Positions 35,652 to 45,912 of a stretch of DNA of 64,000 bases are shown in pieces (position 1 is the first letter of the stretch; every line of letters begins with the position of its first letter). Below the pieces are notes generated by a model. The model ran no database searches and was not told where the DNA came from. It worked only from the letters and a program-made list of their open reading frames with translations. The stretch is from Mangifera indica (taxonomy: Eukaryota > Streptophyta > Magnoliopsida > Sapindales > Anacardiaceae): contig NC_058150.1 in NCBI RefSeq assembly GCF_011075055.1, forward strand, positions 12,305,408-12,369,407. The letters run 5' to 3'. Position numbers and translations under genes: made by a program.

Positions 35652-36100
35652 TGTAAACTTTAATTTGAAATAATAATTTAATATGAACATACATAGAATA
35701 TAGAATTAATAATTAGAGATATAAAAAAACTTGTTTGAATCATATCTTTGAAACCAAAGGTCTTTAGAAACTACCTAAAACTTGAAAATATGTTATGACA
35801 AGTTTTTCACTCCAAAAACCTCCCTATGACGGCTTTGAATGGGTAAACATATCAAAATTAGGTTTTGGAGTGGGGATCTAACCTATTTATAAAAAATTAT
35901 CTGGACCTTTTCATTAAAGGTCTAATAACTGAAAGCCCACACTAAACCGTCCACTTAGACTAGTAACTTTTAAATGTATTAGACATGTCTTTATTGATCA
36001 CTCAAGCCTACCTGTGAACTGATATTGGACTATCTAATTACCCGGTTTTATAAAACCAAAACTATAATTAATGTTAGCCCATATCAGAAAATTTCTAACA
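35652..36100 (-). repeat. 5' LTR of the copia element
   Basis: 449 bp, intact TG..CA ends, about 88 percent identical to the 3' LTR excluding the indel. Confidence 0.93.
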
Positions 36101-36463
36101 CTCTTAACAATACACCCAATACTATATAACAAAAGGATACTCCTCTAAATTTCTAAAGTTATAGCGTAACCAAAGAAAAAATGATCGATCGATCTGCTTG
36201 AGATTTACAAAAGCAACACAAGGGGTTATAAATAATGCTCAACCTCAACAACTTATCCTTAGTTTGAAGCCTATTCCTAATAGCTAACCAAAGAATTACC
36301 GAGTGCTTAGGAATATGACAATTGAACCAAAGAAGATTAGCCCAACTAACAATAGGCTTACAAATTCTCAAGATGTGCCATGCCTTTTTAATACTAAACT
36401 TGCCTGCAATGTTAAAACCCCACTAGAACCCCACTTCACCATATCAACCACACATCCTCTCTC

Positions 36464-36494
<31 letters not shown>

Positions 36495-36850
36495 AGGCAC
36501 ATTTGAGAGCATATTTCGAAGCTTTCTAAGCTCCCAAGAAGAAGCGCGAGGCCAAAACCAAACACCATTTCTAATAATTTTACTCACGCTCTCATATTTT
36601 TTGATACCAAAGTTGTTGAGGACCTTTTGCCCATACTTTTCAATGAGAGGCTCGAAAGGATGTTAATTATCGAATCAAAAGGAGATGTCCTTGTCATTCC
36701 CCACCAAATAAAAAGTATGCTTTCTTATCAAATTTCTCAATTTAAAAAGGTCCTTCCAAGTATAGGAGCCAATTTAGGAAGACTTGATATCCCAAAAGGA
36801 CTTCTTTTTAATATAGTTTAAGGATCAAATGGCTTAAAAGAAAGGTTGAA
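36101..36850 (-). pseudogene. L1-type LINE ORF2 C-terminal region, upstream part
   Basis: Minus-strand frames read, in order, KKSFWDIKSS, WKDLFKLRNLIRKH, VLNNFGIKKYESVSKIIRNG, VWFWPRASSWELRKLRN, GKFSIKKAWHILRI, and WANLLWFNCHIPKHSVILWL with CCFCKSQ. This is the conserved post-reverse-transcriptase and zf-RVT zinc region of plant L1-type elements, normally ending in a Cys/His cluster. It is interrupted by stops, by a C20/A11 homopolymer at about 36463-36495, and at 36100 by the copia element. The remaining piece is at 28130-28562. No reverse transcriptase core is left upstream. Confidence 0.85.
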
Positions 36851-38456
36851 TTGGATAATTTAAAACAATCTTTACCAAATTAAAGAATTGAATCAATTTA
36901 TGCAACTTAATAAATGATAGGTATTTTTAATGCAATTTGTAAGTATGTCAAGATATATTTCAAAAAAATAAATACAATCAAAACAACATGACACAAATGA
37001 TAAGTTTAAGAGAAGAGAAAATCAAACAAGTGATGTATAGTGGTTTGGCATAACCTGACCACTAATTCTTGGTTCACAAAACCCTAACCAAGTTTTTCTT
37101 CACAATACAAATAACTTTTAAAGTGCTATTAACCTTTACAAGTATTATAACTTATTTTCTCTCACTAGAAATCTCTAGTCTCTTCAAGAGTGAACCTCAC
37201 TCTTTTATAATGCAAACTTTTGTATGAATTCAAAATATAATCTCTCTCAAAGAGTATATATGAAAATTTAAACTTAGCACAACTCAATACAAATGAAATC
37301 AAAAAGTGTATAAACAAAGGTTTTGATTAGAGAAGAGGATTTGCAAGTAAATAACTCAAAATTGATTTGGTTTCAAATATATGAAAGTTCTTGATGGCAA
37401 AAGTCGTTCTCAAGTGGATTTGATTGGTTTATATGGGAGAAAATGAGGAAAGTTACCATTGTGTACAAAACTAACTGTTTAAATTTTTTAGAAAATGCAA
37501 AATTTGATTGACTAGATATAATTTGGTCAACTGAATGTGATATGACATTAACTGTTAGAAAATTTATAATATATTTCGATTGATTAGAAGGAATTCGGTC
37601 AATTAGATTTTTGAAAGACAATCAAATTTGGTTGGTCAAATTCAGTCAATCAAATTTTATTACATTTAGCCCCTAAAGTTTTGAGAAATGTCTTTCCCCC
37701 TTGGACTTTGAAAATTGACAATTTAACCCATTTTTAAAAGCTCTTTCAAAAAGCAACTTTGAAATATGAAAATTTAGTTCACAAAACTTCATAATTTCAA
37801 ATGAATTATTGAAATTTGATTTTATTATATTTTTATTTTTATTTATTAATTTTTTAGGACTAAAATACCCTCATTTTTAATTAAAATAACAAGTAATATG
37901 AAATATATTTTAAAATAATTATACCCAAAGATATTTAAATATAATAATATTTTAGTATTCTTTTGTTACCTCTAATCAAATATAATAATTATTTATACCT
38001 ATCAATTTTTATCAAATATAGTAATAATTTATACTTAATAATTTTTCAAATAATTTATTTTTGTAATAATATTTTATATTTAGTAATAAAACATTATCTG
38101 AATCAAACACCCTTGGTTGTTCATTAATAAAATCAAATTGACTTTTAAACTAAAAATAGAAAAAAGGTTACTTCAAAAATCAATTTGAATATTAATCAAA
38201 GAATGTAGTAGAACTGATTTTTCACTTTAGTTACAGCTTAGTCTATTTTTTTTTAAAAATCATTTACCGAACCAAACTAATTTTAAAAGAAATTGAATAA
38301 AATATTAAATTTATTTTTAAAAATAAAATAATAATAAAATAGGGTAATTTATTAAAATTTAATTTAAAAACAGTTAACCAAAAATTTAATTTAATTAATT
38401 AATATTTTTAATTTAATTCAAAATTAATTAATTTTTAAATTAGGTTAATTCAATTT
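36851..38456. other. Non-coding stretch, possibly with a decayed LTR
   Basis: Bases 37010-37210 contain a TGTATAGTGGTTTGGCATAAC word and a run of sentence-like repeats of a kind often seen in plant retroelement leaders. No matching LTR partner is present. The 37370-37680 part is full of TTGGTCAATT/GATTGATTAGA words. The rest is AT-rich. Confidence 0.35.
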
Positions 38457-39339
38457 GGTCAAAGGATTTATTTTCACCCAAAGTTTACTATTTTCTCAAG
38501 TTTTTACCCATTATCTTTTAAAAATCCAAATGCCCAACATAGACTATTAAAATTAATCAAATCCATTCTTTATGAGGGTAAAATTGTTGTTTGACTTGTG
38601 ATATTAAAAAAAAATTATTTCATTCCCCTCCCCCTTCCTCCCAAACCGTAAAAACTGATAATTTTCTCTTAGATTTAAGTTTTCAAAAGTTATATATTCT
38701 CCTATAGGATTTCAATTTTTCAATGAATTTTCTAGTGAACGATGACTTTTTTGGTGCTCTCCTAGTGATGTGTCTCCTTAACCAGTGTAGTCTCTTCTTT
38801 CTAGCCATCTTTCCCAGTGCCGCTCACTCATTTGGATGATTAACCAGACGAATTGTCTTCATTTGGATGATTAGTCATCGTCCAAGCGAAGATGAAGTCA
38901 TAATTGGTTTCATTTTGCTTGGAACATGATGAATCGTTTAGATAAAGACGATTTGTTTGGACGAATCATTTGTCATCTAGACTAACGATTTGTCTAGTTT
39001 GTCCTCCAAACGAATGAGTAATGCCGAAAAAGATGGCTAAGAAGGAGAGACAACACTGACGAGGGAGAGACATTATCGGGAGAGCGCTAGAGAAACTATC
39101 ATTCGTCAGAAAATTCATCAAAAATTTGAAACCTTAAGGGAAAATATGTAATTTTTCAAAACTTAAGCATATAAGACATTACTAATTTTTAGAGTTTAAG
39201 AAAAAAAAAAAGATAAAATTTTAAAATTAATATATTTGATTAACTTTAATTGTATTTTAGTAAGTATTTAAATTTTTTAAAAGCAATGGACGATAGCCAG
39301 GGAAAAAAGTAACTTTTAGTCGGAATAAATCCTTTGACC
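38457..39339. mobile_element. MULE-type MITE, copy 4, just upstream of copy C
   Basis: Ends GGTCAAAGGATTTATTTTCA and, on the right, the reverse complement of GGTCAAAGGATTTATTCCG. Centre (38820-39010) has several TCATTTGGATGATTA / GACGAATCGT-like direct and inverted words. No clear 9-bp duplication remains. It ends about 200 bp before the start codon of copy C. Confidence 0.78.
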
Positions 39340-39542
39340 TTAAAATATTACACAACTTGCATAGATCAATGTGACTGGGAGAGTGTGCAGACAATTGCTA
39401 CAAGGAGAGACAATGAGTTATTATTCCATTTTTAATTTGTTTGTCTGTGTAAAAGAAATCAATTATTGGCCACCACAAAAGTAACCCTAAGTCCTATCTA
39501 ACACTGAGTGAAGGGTCTCTTTGGTTTTCTGATTCAAAAGCC

Positions 39543-40710
39543 ATGGAAGCAATATCCGTGGGATTCGATCCTCATCTCTATTTTGAAGTTAAGTATTTGT
39601 TTTCTCATTCATTCATGTTAAATCCATGCTTCTTTCTAATACTTGTGTAATTTATGTAGGTGGGAAAGATAAAAATCAGTGAGGGAATGAAATGTTTGCA
39701 AGATTTGGTACAATGGTAGAAAAACAACTTGACCCCAGAAAATGCTGGAATCCTTTATGAGCCCATAGCCTACCTTCAATCTCTTCAACGACAACCACAG
39801 GTAACCTTACTTACAGTCCATCATGTTTAAAAGTGTTTTTGTGGTTTTGGTTTTCTATTCAAGTACACTGTTTTCAAATATTAGCATCTGGGTCCTTGGA
39901 TTGAGCTGAAATTGTTCAAAACTGAAGAACAAATATGCCACTTAGTGTTTCTTGGCCAATGTCTCCTTCCTTGCTAGTTTGACTTGTTTGCCTTAGATTT
40001 GTTTAAAATGAGTCCATTCAGCGTGATTTTATATTTCTTTTATTGGGTATTAGGTGATAGAGTTTATGTATATTAACAGGAAATCATTGAAATAAAAGGA
40101 CAAAATGACAATTTTAGAATTTCTCTAAATGAAGAGATTGTGTTAGATGCAAATTTGGATAATTCATCATATTCCAAATGAAAAAGATAGTCAAACGATT
40201 GGGATGAATTCACTTTTATAGGTTTAAATGGGAAGAAAATGGCTCTGTATAGACACTGTAAGACAAATCTTGTAGTTACAAGAGTGAAACCATATCTCTC
40301 ATATATCATTTAAAAATATGTCTTGGTTTGAGAAATTCACATGGAATAGCAAATAAAGCTAAAAAGAAAAGTGTTATTGATCGAAGATTGAATGACTTTG
40401 ATTTCGTGTGAAAGATTATTAAGTATGGGCTAAACGGGATAAAAAATTGTATTCTTGATGTTTACAAGCAAGAAAAGGATAAACTTCGTGGATATTTGAG
40501 AAAACTCCTATTTTGTTTTTCTTTAGCTTTTGATGTGTTTTTTCACAAACATATTTGGCTATCAAAGTTGGATTTATTGATGATAGTTTCGAACAGAAGG
40601 CCTGGGTTATCTGTTTGGAAGAAATTATATTTGACTCATATGAAACAATTCTTAAGCATTCGCCTAAGGAATTTAACATTGACAAAAAAAATATGCTCTA
40701 GATATTTCAG
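39543..40710 (+). pseudogene. Copy C: broken HLH/BED-hAT family gene
   Basis: Exon 1 (39543-39587) reads MEAISVGFDPHLYFE. Exon 2 (39660-39800) is HLH-like (GKIKISEGMKCLQDLVQW) but has TAG right after that Trp, where other copies have Tyr. The long exon begins at 40080 (EIIEIKGQNDNF). Stops and frameshifts appear in and around the BED finger, one Cys codon of which is changed. Homology to gene F continues (VIDRRLNDFDFV, GLNGIKNCILDVYKQEKDKL, VWVICLEEI-like) until about 40700, where it breaks off at KKICS. The missing C-terminal half may correspond to copy D. Confidence 0.85.
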
Positions 40711-41336
40711 CTGGGAACCCAGATTCAAAAAGGACCAGAGAAACCCCAAATATAGGTCCAAATCGGCCTGTCCCTAGGGGCTGCCTGTTTCATCAGCTTT
40801 AGAAAGCTTATAATTGAAGTGAAAAGAAATATTTAAATATGGTGAAACTACGTGATTAACAAGGTGATGGAAACTCATATATTCATTAACAACCAAAAAA
40901 ATATGTAATTTAGTTAATTATATTAAAATTTATTCTTTTGTATTGTATCATAAACTTTTTATATTAAAAAAATATCACAATACTACGTGACATGTTATGT
41001 TGACTTTACAAAGATCTCAATACTAACAATATAATAACTAGCTTGTATGATCAAGACTTAGATTTGAGTTTTTAAATACCTGTTTAATATATCTTATTTA
41101 TTCCAAATCAATTATAACATGTTTAGGGTAGTTTATGTTAATAATTTAGTTATGGATTATTATCGCAATTTTAAATTATTTTAGTCTAAAGAACAAAATG
41201 CCGCTAAGTGTTTCTAAGTGTCTCCTTCCTTGTTAGGTTTGCTTGGTTGCCTTAAATTAGTTGGTATCTATCATTAAGGTTAATTTAATTTGTCTTTTAT
41301 TGGGAACTAGGTTATAGAGTTTATGTATATTAACAA
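40711..41336 (+). promoter_or_regulatory. Duplicated upstream region belonging to copy D
   Basis: Bases 40748-40850 (CGGCCTGTCCCTAGG, GTTTCATCAGCTTTA, AAGCTTATAATTG, AAATATTTAAA) align with 58500-58620 upstream of gene F and partly with 45780-45870 upstream of E. What follows differs: exons 1 and 2 of copy D are missing and replaced by AT-rich DNA (about 40860-41170). Intron sequence (AACAAAATGCCGCTAAGTG) resumes at about 41190. Confidence 0.6.
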
Positions 41337-41905
41337 GAAATCATTGAAATAGAAGAACAAAATCACAATTTTAGAACTACTCTAAATGAAAAGATGATGC
41401 CGGATACAAATTTGGAAAGTTCACCATGTTCTAATAGAAGATTTAAAATAGATTTTGTACAACATTTGTACAAATAAATTTATGATGATGGGGCAGATTC
41501 ACACTTTAAGAAAATCTTTGATAGTGTTATAAATATTTACAGTGAATATGGCAAGGGTGTCAACAAGATGGGGAGACAATAAGCATTTCTACAGCATGAG
41601 AAGAGTTTGCATCACCAAAATCAGAGCTTGACTCCCATTGGACAGATTCTAAGGTTCCTCCACATCAAGAATTTGATATACTAGATTGGTGGTGAGCCAA
41701 CTCTCCAACTTATCCAACAGTAGCTAGGATGATGGCTCGGGACTTCTTATCAATACCTATTTCTAGACCTTTTCTTCCTACACATTTTGATTATTCTTTG
41801 AGGAATGAAATTGAAAATATTTATAGTGGTGGGTTGGATGATGACTTAAAAAATGCTTTGGTATGTACAAAAGTTTGGTTGCAAATTTATAATGAAAAAT
41901 CTATG
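41337..41905 (+). pseudogene. Copy D: internally deleted HLH/BED-hAT family gene
   Basis: The long exon starts at about 41337 after ACAAG, so the acceptor ACAGG is lost. It covers the linker (EIE, then NLESSPCSNR), then jumps across about 1.2 kb of normal coding sequence to the C-terminal third: YDDGADSHFKKIFDSVINIY, then SELDSHWTDSKVPP and LDWW followed by TGA, and the hATC-like NSPTYPTVARMMARDFLSIP. It then continues NALVCTKVWLQIYNEKS to about 41905. A membrane-gene relic follows immediately. Confidence 0.85.
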
Positions 41906-41929
41906 TTTTATTTATCCCATTTAGTGCTT

Positions 41930-42135
41930 TCAATTCAATGTTTTCTAAAGCTCAAGTTCGGGCAGCGGGCCTCTTTGTTGCCATTGCAATTCCATTTCCT
42001 GCAAGTCTCAAGTGTGTTGCATGGCTCTTTATGCATCTCTCTGTTAATTGTTTTCTTCTGTAGAACTGACCTTTATATATTCTGTACTGTTTTATCTTAT
42101 TGTTGCTGTAATTTTCATGTATCTTTTTTATTGTT
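41930..42135 (+). pseudogene. Relic of the four-helix membrane-protein gene (behind copy D)
   Basis: Contains TTTGTTGCCATTGCAATTCCATTTCCT, here written in parts as GTTGCCATTGCAATTCC, then CTCAAGTGTGTTGCATGGCTC and TCTGTTAATTGTTTTC. This follows the 3' half of the gene at 49575-50081 (IPFPLILKCITWALY region). A frameshift separates FVAIAIPFPASLKCVAW from the upstream frame. It shows that the membrane gene was part of the duplicated unit. Confidence 0.7.
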
Positions 42136-43511
42136 GCTGTAGTAATTGTTACACATTCCGGATGAAATACATTATTTTATGAGGATAATCAATAAATCTG
42201 CTGGTAAGACTCGAAGTAAGATCCTATAAAATTCCGAATTCAAAGTCAGATATCCATATGGAATTTTGTGACATTGATTTGGAGGCCGTGTCTTTCATGT
42301 TAATTACTTTTCCCCTATTCTATGTTCAATTTTCTGGATGTAAATTGCATGATAATTCTCTTATTGTTATTGTAATTTTCATGTATTTCTTATTGTTGAT
42401 GTGATAGATTTTACATGATTTTAATGAGTACATTATTTAACAACCATCATTAGTAAATCCATAACTATATGTAAAATTTACACTTGATTACGTTAGCAGG
42501 GGTTTATTTTTTATTATTATTGTGATCTTTATTGTTGTTACACCAATATATATATATATTGTTGTTACAGATTGGTCAGTTTTTCTTTATTTTTTGTAAC
42601 TTTCCCTATGCTTTTGGTAACTGCCTAAAACAATTAATGACTGAGTGGTCTATAACTCCCTTTTCATATTTTTCAGTTACATCTCTTATGGTAAGATGTA
42701 TATAAAGCTATTTTCAAGGTCCCTAGGTGAATGATTTTGAAAAAGTGCACTTACAGCATATACTGTAAAATCAGATCACTTAGAAGATATAGCATTCAAA
42801 GATTTCAATGGTTCATTCTACAACAAATCATCAAGCAATGACGAGAGGTTAATAGATTTTATATTCCACTAATTTTATATTGGTTTCTATCTTGCATATT
42901 TATGTTTGTGTATAGATAGAAACACATATTTGTCTTTCCAGGACATCACAACTAACACAGACAGACAAGGTTTGCATCTAAACAAAAGGCATAAAATATA
43001 TACATTTTTTTTGTTTGAATATCTATCAAAGTTCTTATTATGATAGAATTCAAGAGAAGACAAAAAGCAAACTATACATTCCAACTCTACATGAAAGTGA
43101 GCATGGAGGCTTGTCTCAAGAGAAAACTATATAAAAAATTCCACAAAACGACTAAAAGTCCAAGGAATTTATTTGCTTATCATATAGGGACTCAACATCT
43201 AAGAGATAGTTTTCTTATTCTCTCACATGTTTGTAGGGAAAACAATTGTCTTATATACAATTAAGATCACGTTAATAATGTAATTATCTTGTTTTTATAT
43301 GATTATAATAGGAATAAATATTTAAATTCATATTTAATTTAGAAATACTAAGTATTATAGTTAAATTTTATATCATATAGTATATCAAAAATCTAATTTT
43401 TGATATTCTGTATCATATCGTAAGATACGTCTTTTAAAAAATATAATAATAAAAAATTTCAATTAATATATTTATAATATGTATCGCATTATATGATATG
43501 TATCTTACAAT
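42136..43511. other. Downstream flank of the duplicated unit
   Basis: Bases 42225-42560 align in order with 56360-56690 (GATATCCATATGGAATTTTG / GATATCTACATGGAATTTTG, GTAATTTTCATGTATTTCTTATTGTT) and a short part with 50335-50385. Bases 43180-43370 align with 56780-56960 (ATATTTAAA near AGGAATAAA). These mark the right side of a segmental duplication. No gene is recognised. Confidence 0.65.
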
Positions 43512-44074
43512 TAGACCTAAACATGATCCGAGCTAACTTGATTTCGAAAGTTGATTCGGTTCGATTTAGCTCGATTCAAATTCATTTATCTAAAATTCGA
43601 ACCAAAAGATTTGGCTAGTTTTTTAATTAGAACTGAACTCAAGCCAAAGAGTGTTTGGTTCAAATCAGTGGCTTAAATTCATGGCTTAATTCAGCTTGAA
43701 TTCAATAGTTCGAATTGATAATTCAAATTCGTGACTCAAATAAAAAATTTTGAATATTATTTGGATAAAACGATGTAGTTTTATCAATAAACCACAAACT
43801 CGAGCCACGAATCTGAGCCATACATTCAAACAGTCAATTCAAACCATTAATTTGAGCCGAATTGTGCTACGAATTCGAACCATTAATTTGAGCTACAAAA
43901 TTGAGTCAAACTCAAATCGAACCGAGTTGAGCCATTTTTCATCCAAACCAAACTCAAGCCAAACTCAATTTTGGCTCGATGAACTTGAGTCAAATTTCAG
44001 TAGAACCATTTTTTGTTTGAGCCAAACTCAAGCCAAGGGTTATTCAGGCTTAACGTAGCCCAAATTCACCCCTA
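43512..44074. mobile_element. hAT-type MITE with 8-bp target duplication
   Basis: Starts TAGACCTAAAC and ends ATTCACCCCTA (that is, TAGGGGTGAAT from the other side), flanked by CTTACAAT (43504-43511) and CATACAAT (44075-44082), equal at seven of eight bases. The interior is a patchwork of AATTCGA/GAGCC/TTGAGC words with much internal inverted complementarity. It has no coding capacity; the frame at 43750-44058 is an artefact of these words. Confidence 0.7.
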
Positions 44075-44082
44075 CATACAAT

Positions 44083-44814
44083 ATGTTTATTATATTGTAT
44101 TAATTCAATATATTTTATGATATGTATCATTTTTCACCTATATTGTATTGTATCGTTGAATACGTATTGTGTATCATAGGATACTGATAACTATGATACT
44201 GAGATATATTATCGCATGTAATTAAGTACAAGATCTAGCTTCTTGAAAGTTGACACAAAGATTGCATTTGATATCATCAGGGTACATATGGTTATTTCTT
44301 CAAAATTTAAGCACAAGATCTGTCAAACTTTGTAAATTTAAAAGCCCTTTATGTCTGTTGAGTTACCTAGACAAATAGACTATTTAAAATATGTAACACT
44401 ATTTAAAAAAAAATCTACAATTTTTGGTGCTTCTCGCAAACGATAAAACTATATAAACACATTTTTAAGTATATTTATGATGTGTTATTATATAATTAGA
44501 TGATTTTAAATTAAATGATAAAATATCATAATGATTTTATATGCTTACACAAATAAGACAAATTAAGCGTACATTTCTACTAGAGATGTTATTCATGAAC
44601 AAGCGTTTGCACTTATGCAAATTATATATAAATCTAATCACACTCTAGAAACACTTACTTTCACAACACCATAGCTACACAATTTATGACCATCACATAC
44701 TCCAATATGTACATCTATTGAGCGACAATATCTCATCATCAGAAGCTCCTCCACTAGGTAAGTAAAGTCATAATCATATTAGACACCTCAAGAGAACATG
44801 AGCAGCATAATGAA
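44083..44814. other. AT-rich spacer
   Basis: Repeated GTATCATA/ATGATAC words on both sides of the hAT MITE (43370-43510 and 44085-44210) indicate that the MITE landed in an AT-rich repeat. No gene. Confidence 0.4.
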
Positions 44815-44965
44815 CCCAACACTACACCTCAAGCTCTTGAAACCATCCCACAAGAAGCAAATGTGCCTCACAAAAGCATACACCCCTGATTAGTAAAGGT
44901 AAAGCAGACATCCACAAATCTAATTTATATCAAACAAAAACAAGTATCCTACCACTTATGTTATT
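44815..44965. repeat. Dispersed repeat, copy 2 (partner 9080-9235)
   Basis: Same orientation and word order as the first copy, several substitutions. Confidence 0.6.
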
Positions 44966-45764
44966 AATACCTTACAACACAATATCATATATGTGAAAAT
45001 AATATATATTTTAAAATGTATTAATTAATACAATACAATAAATATATCATATAATATGATACTTATTATACGATATAATATATAGCATAAATATGGATCG
45101 ACACATATTTTTAGAAAAACTAATGATGTAGTATGGTGTATATAAAAAACTTTAAATTTTTAGAAATATTTATATTATTAAAATAATAATGTGTCAATTA
45201 GTATTTTTTATTATTTTATTTTTAAAAGACATATTTTATGATATAATATGATACATAATATAAAAAGTTAGATTTTTAATAGATGATACAATACAAGAGG
45301 CTGGCAATTATTGATCAGCTGTGTAGGCCAATGCATTTCATCGGTAGATGCATATCTGGAATTTTTTTTTTACATCTAATTAATAACTTCTTCCCTAAAT
45401 ACTTGACTCGGCCTGGAGCTTGGACTGGAAAAGCCACCATACCTTCATCCCTCTCATGTTGCATAAATACCAAAGATCAAATATAATTATGAGAAATTAT
45501 ATTAAATAATTTTTTTTATTGAGAAATAAGATATTTGTAAAAGATTTTTAAAAAATTTTAAATATACTTAATAACACAAGTAATTATATATATATTTATG
45601 TATTATATGATTAAATAATTTTAAATTAAAAATAAAATAATACTAAATCATATAATAACACATAAAAATATAAATCTGTTTACATATTTAAAATAAATAC
45701 ATATAATATAACTAAAAATTAGCAGTAGACTTTGGAAACAGGCCTTTACTCATGGGCTCTTGTT
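44966..45764. other. AT-rich spacer before copy E
   Basis: Contains a palindromic AT-rich block at about 45545-45710 (TCATATAATAACACA and its near complement), similar to the MITE in front of copy A. Confidence 0.4.
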
Positions 45765-45808
45765 ACCGAGCCCGGTTTGGGCTGTCCCTATTCCCGGTCC
45801 AGACTGCA

Positions 45809-45836
45809 AAAACCGCTCCAGACCCTGAGCGGTTTT
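45809..45836. promoter_or_regulatory. Perfect 10-bp inverted repeat upstream of copy E
   Basis: AAAACCGCTC and GAGCGGTTTT are separated by 8 bases, inside the upstream block shared with gene F and copy D. The equivalent positions in F do not keep the hairpin. Its role, if any, is unknown. Confidence 0.5.
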
Positions 45837-45912
45837 AGGCAAGCTTATAATGGAAGTGAAAAATGCATGCTCACAGGTAGTGAAATAGTTTGGTTCATTT
45901 GTGAGGATAAAG

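Larger units (their letters stand above)
28563..36100 (-). mobile_element. Ty1/copia LTR retrotransposon inserted in a LINE, inactive
   Basis: Minus-strand element of 7,538 bp. LTRs are 35652-36100 (5', 449 bp) and 28563-29043 (3', 481 bp). The 5' primer site is TGGTATTAGAGC, one base off the initiator-Met standard, and an AAAGTGGGAGAA polypurine tract adjoins the 3' LTR. The LTRs differ at roughly 12 percent of positions by hand count, mostly transitions, plus a 31-bp indel, so it is older than the gypsy element. The flanks (GTCTC left, CTCTT right on the + strand) do not form a clean 5-bp duplication. The two LINE halves meet exactly at its ends. A 563-bp internal tandem duplication and long untranslated regions account for its size. 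Confidence 0.95.

Noticed and set aside
28558..36105. Clean 5-bp target duplication for the copia element
   Set aside because: GTCTC and CTCTT match at only three of five bases, so I do not claim it. The insertion is supported instead by the LINE halves on each side.
43750..44058. 102-codon open frame rich in Asn/Ser/Thr
   Set aside because: Produced by the repeated short words of the hAT MITE. No family features.
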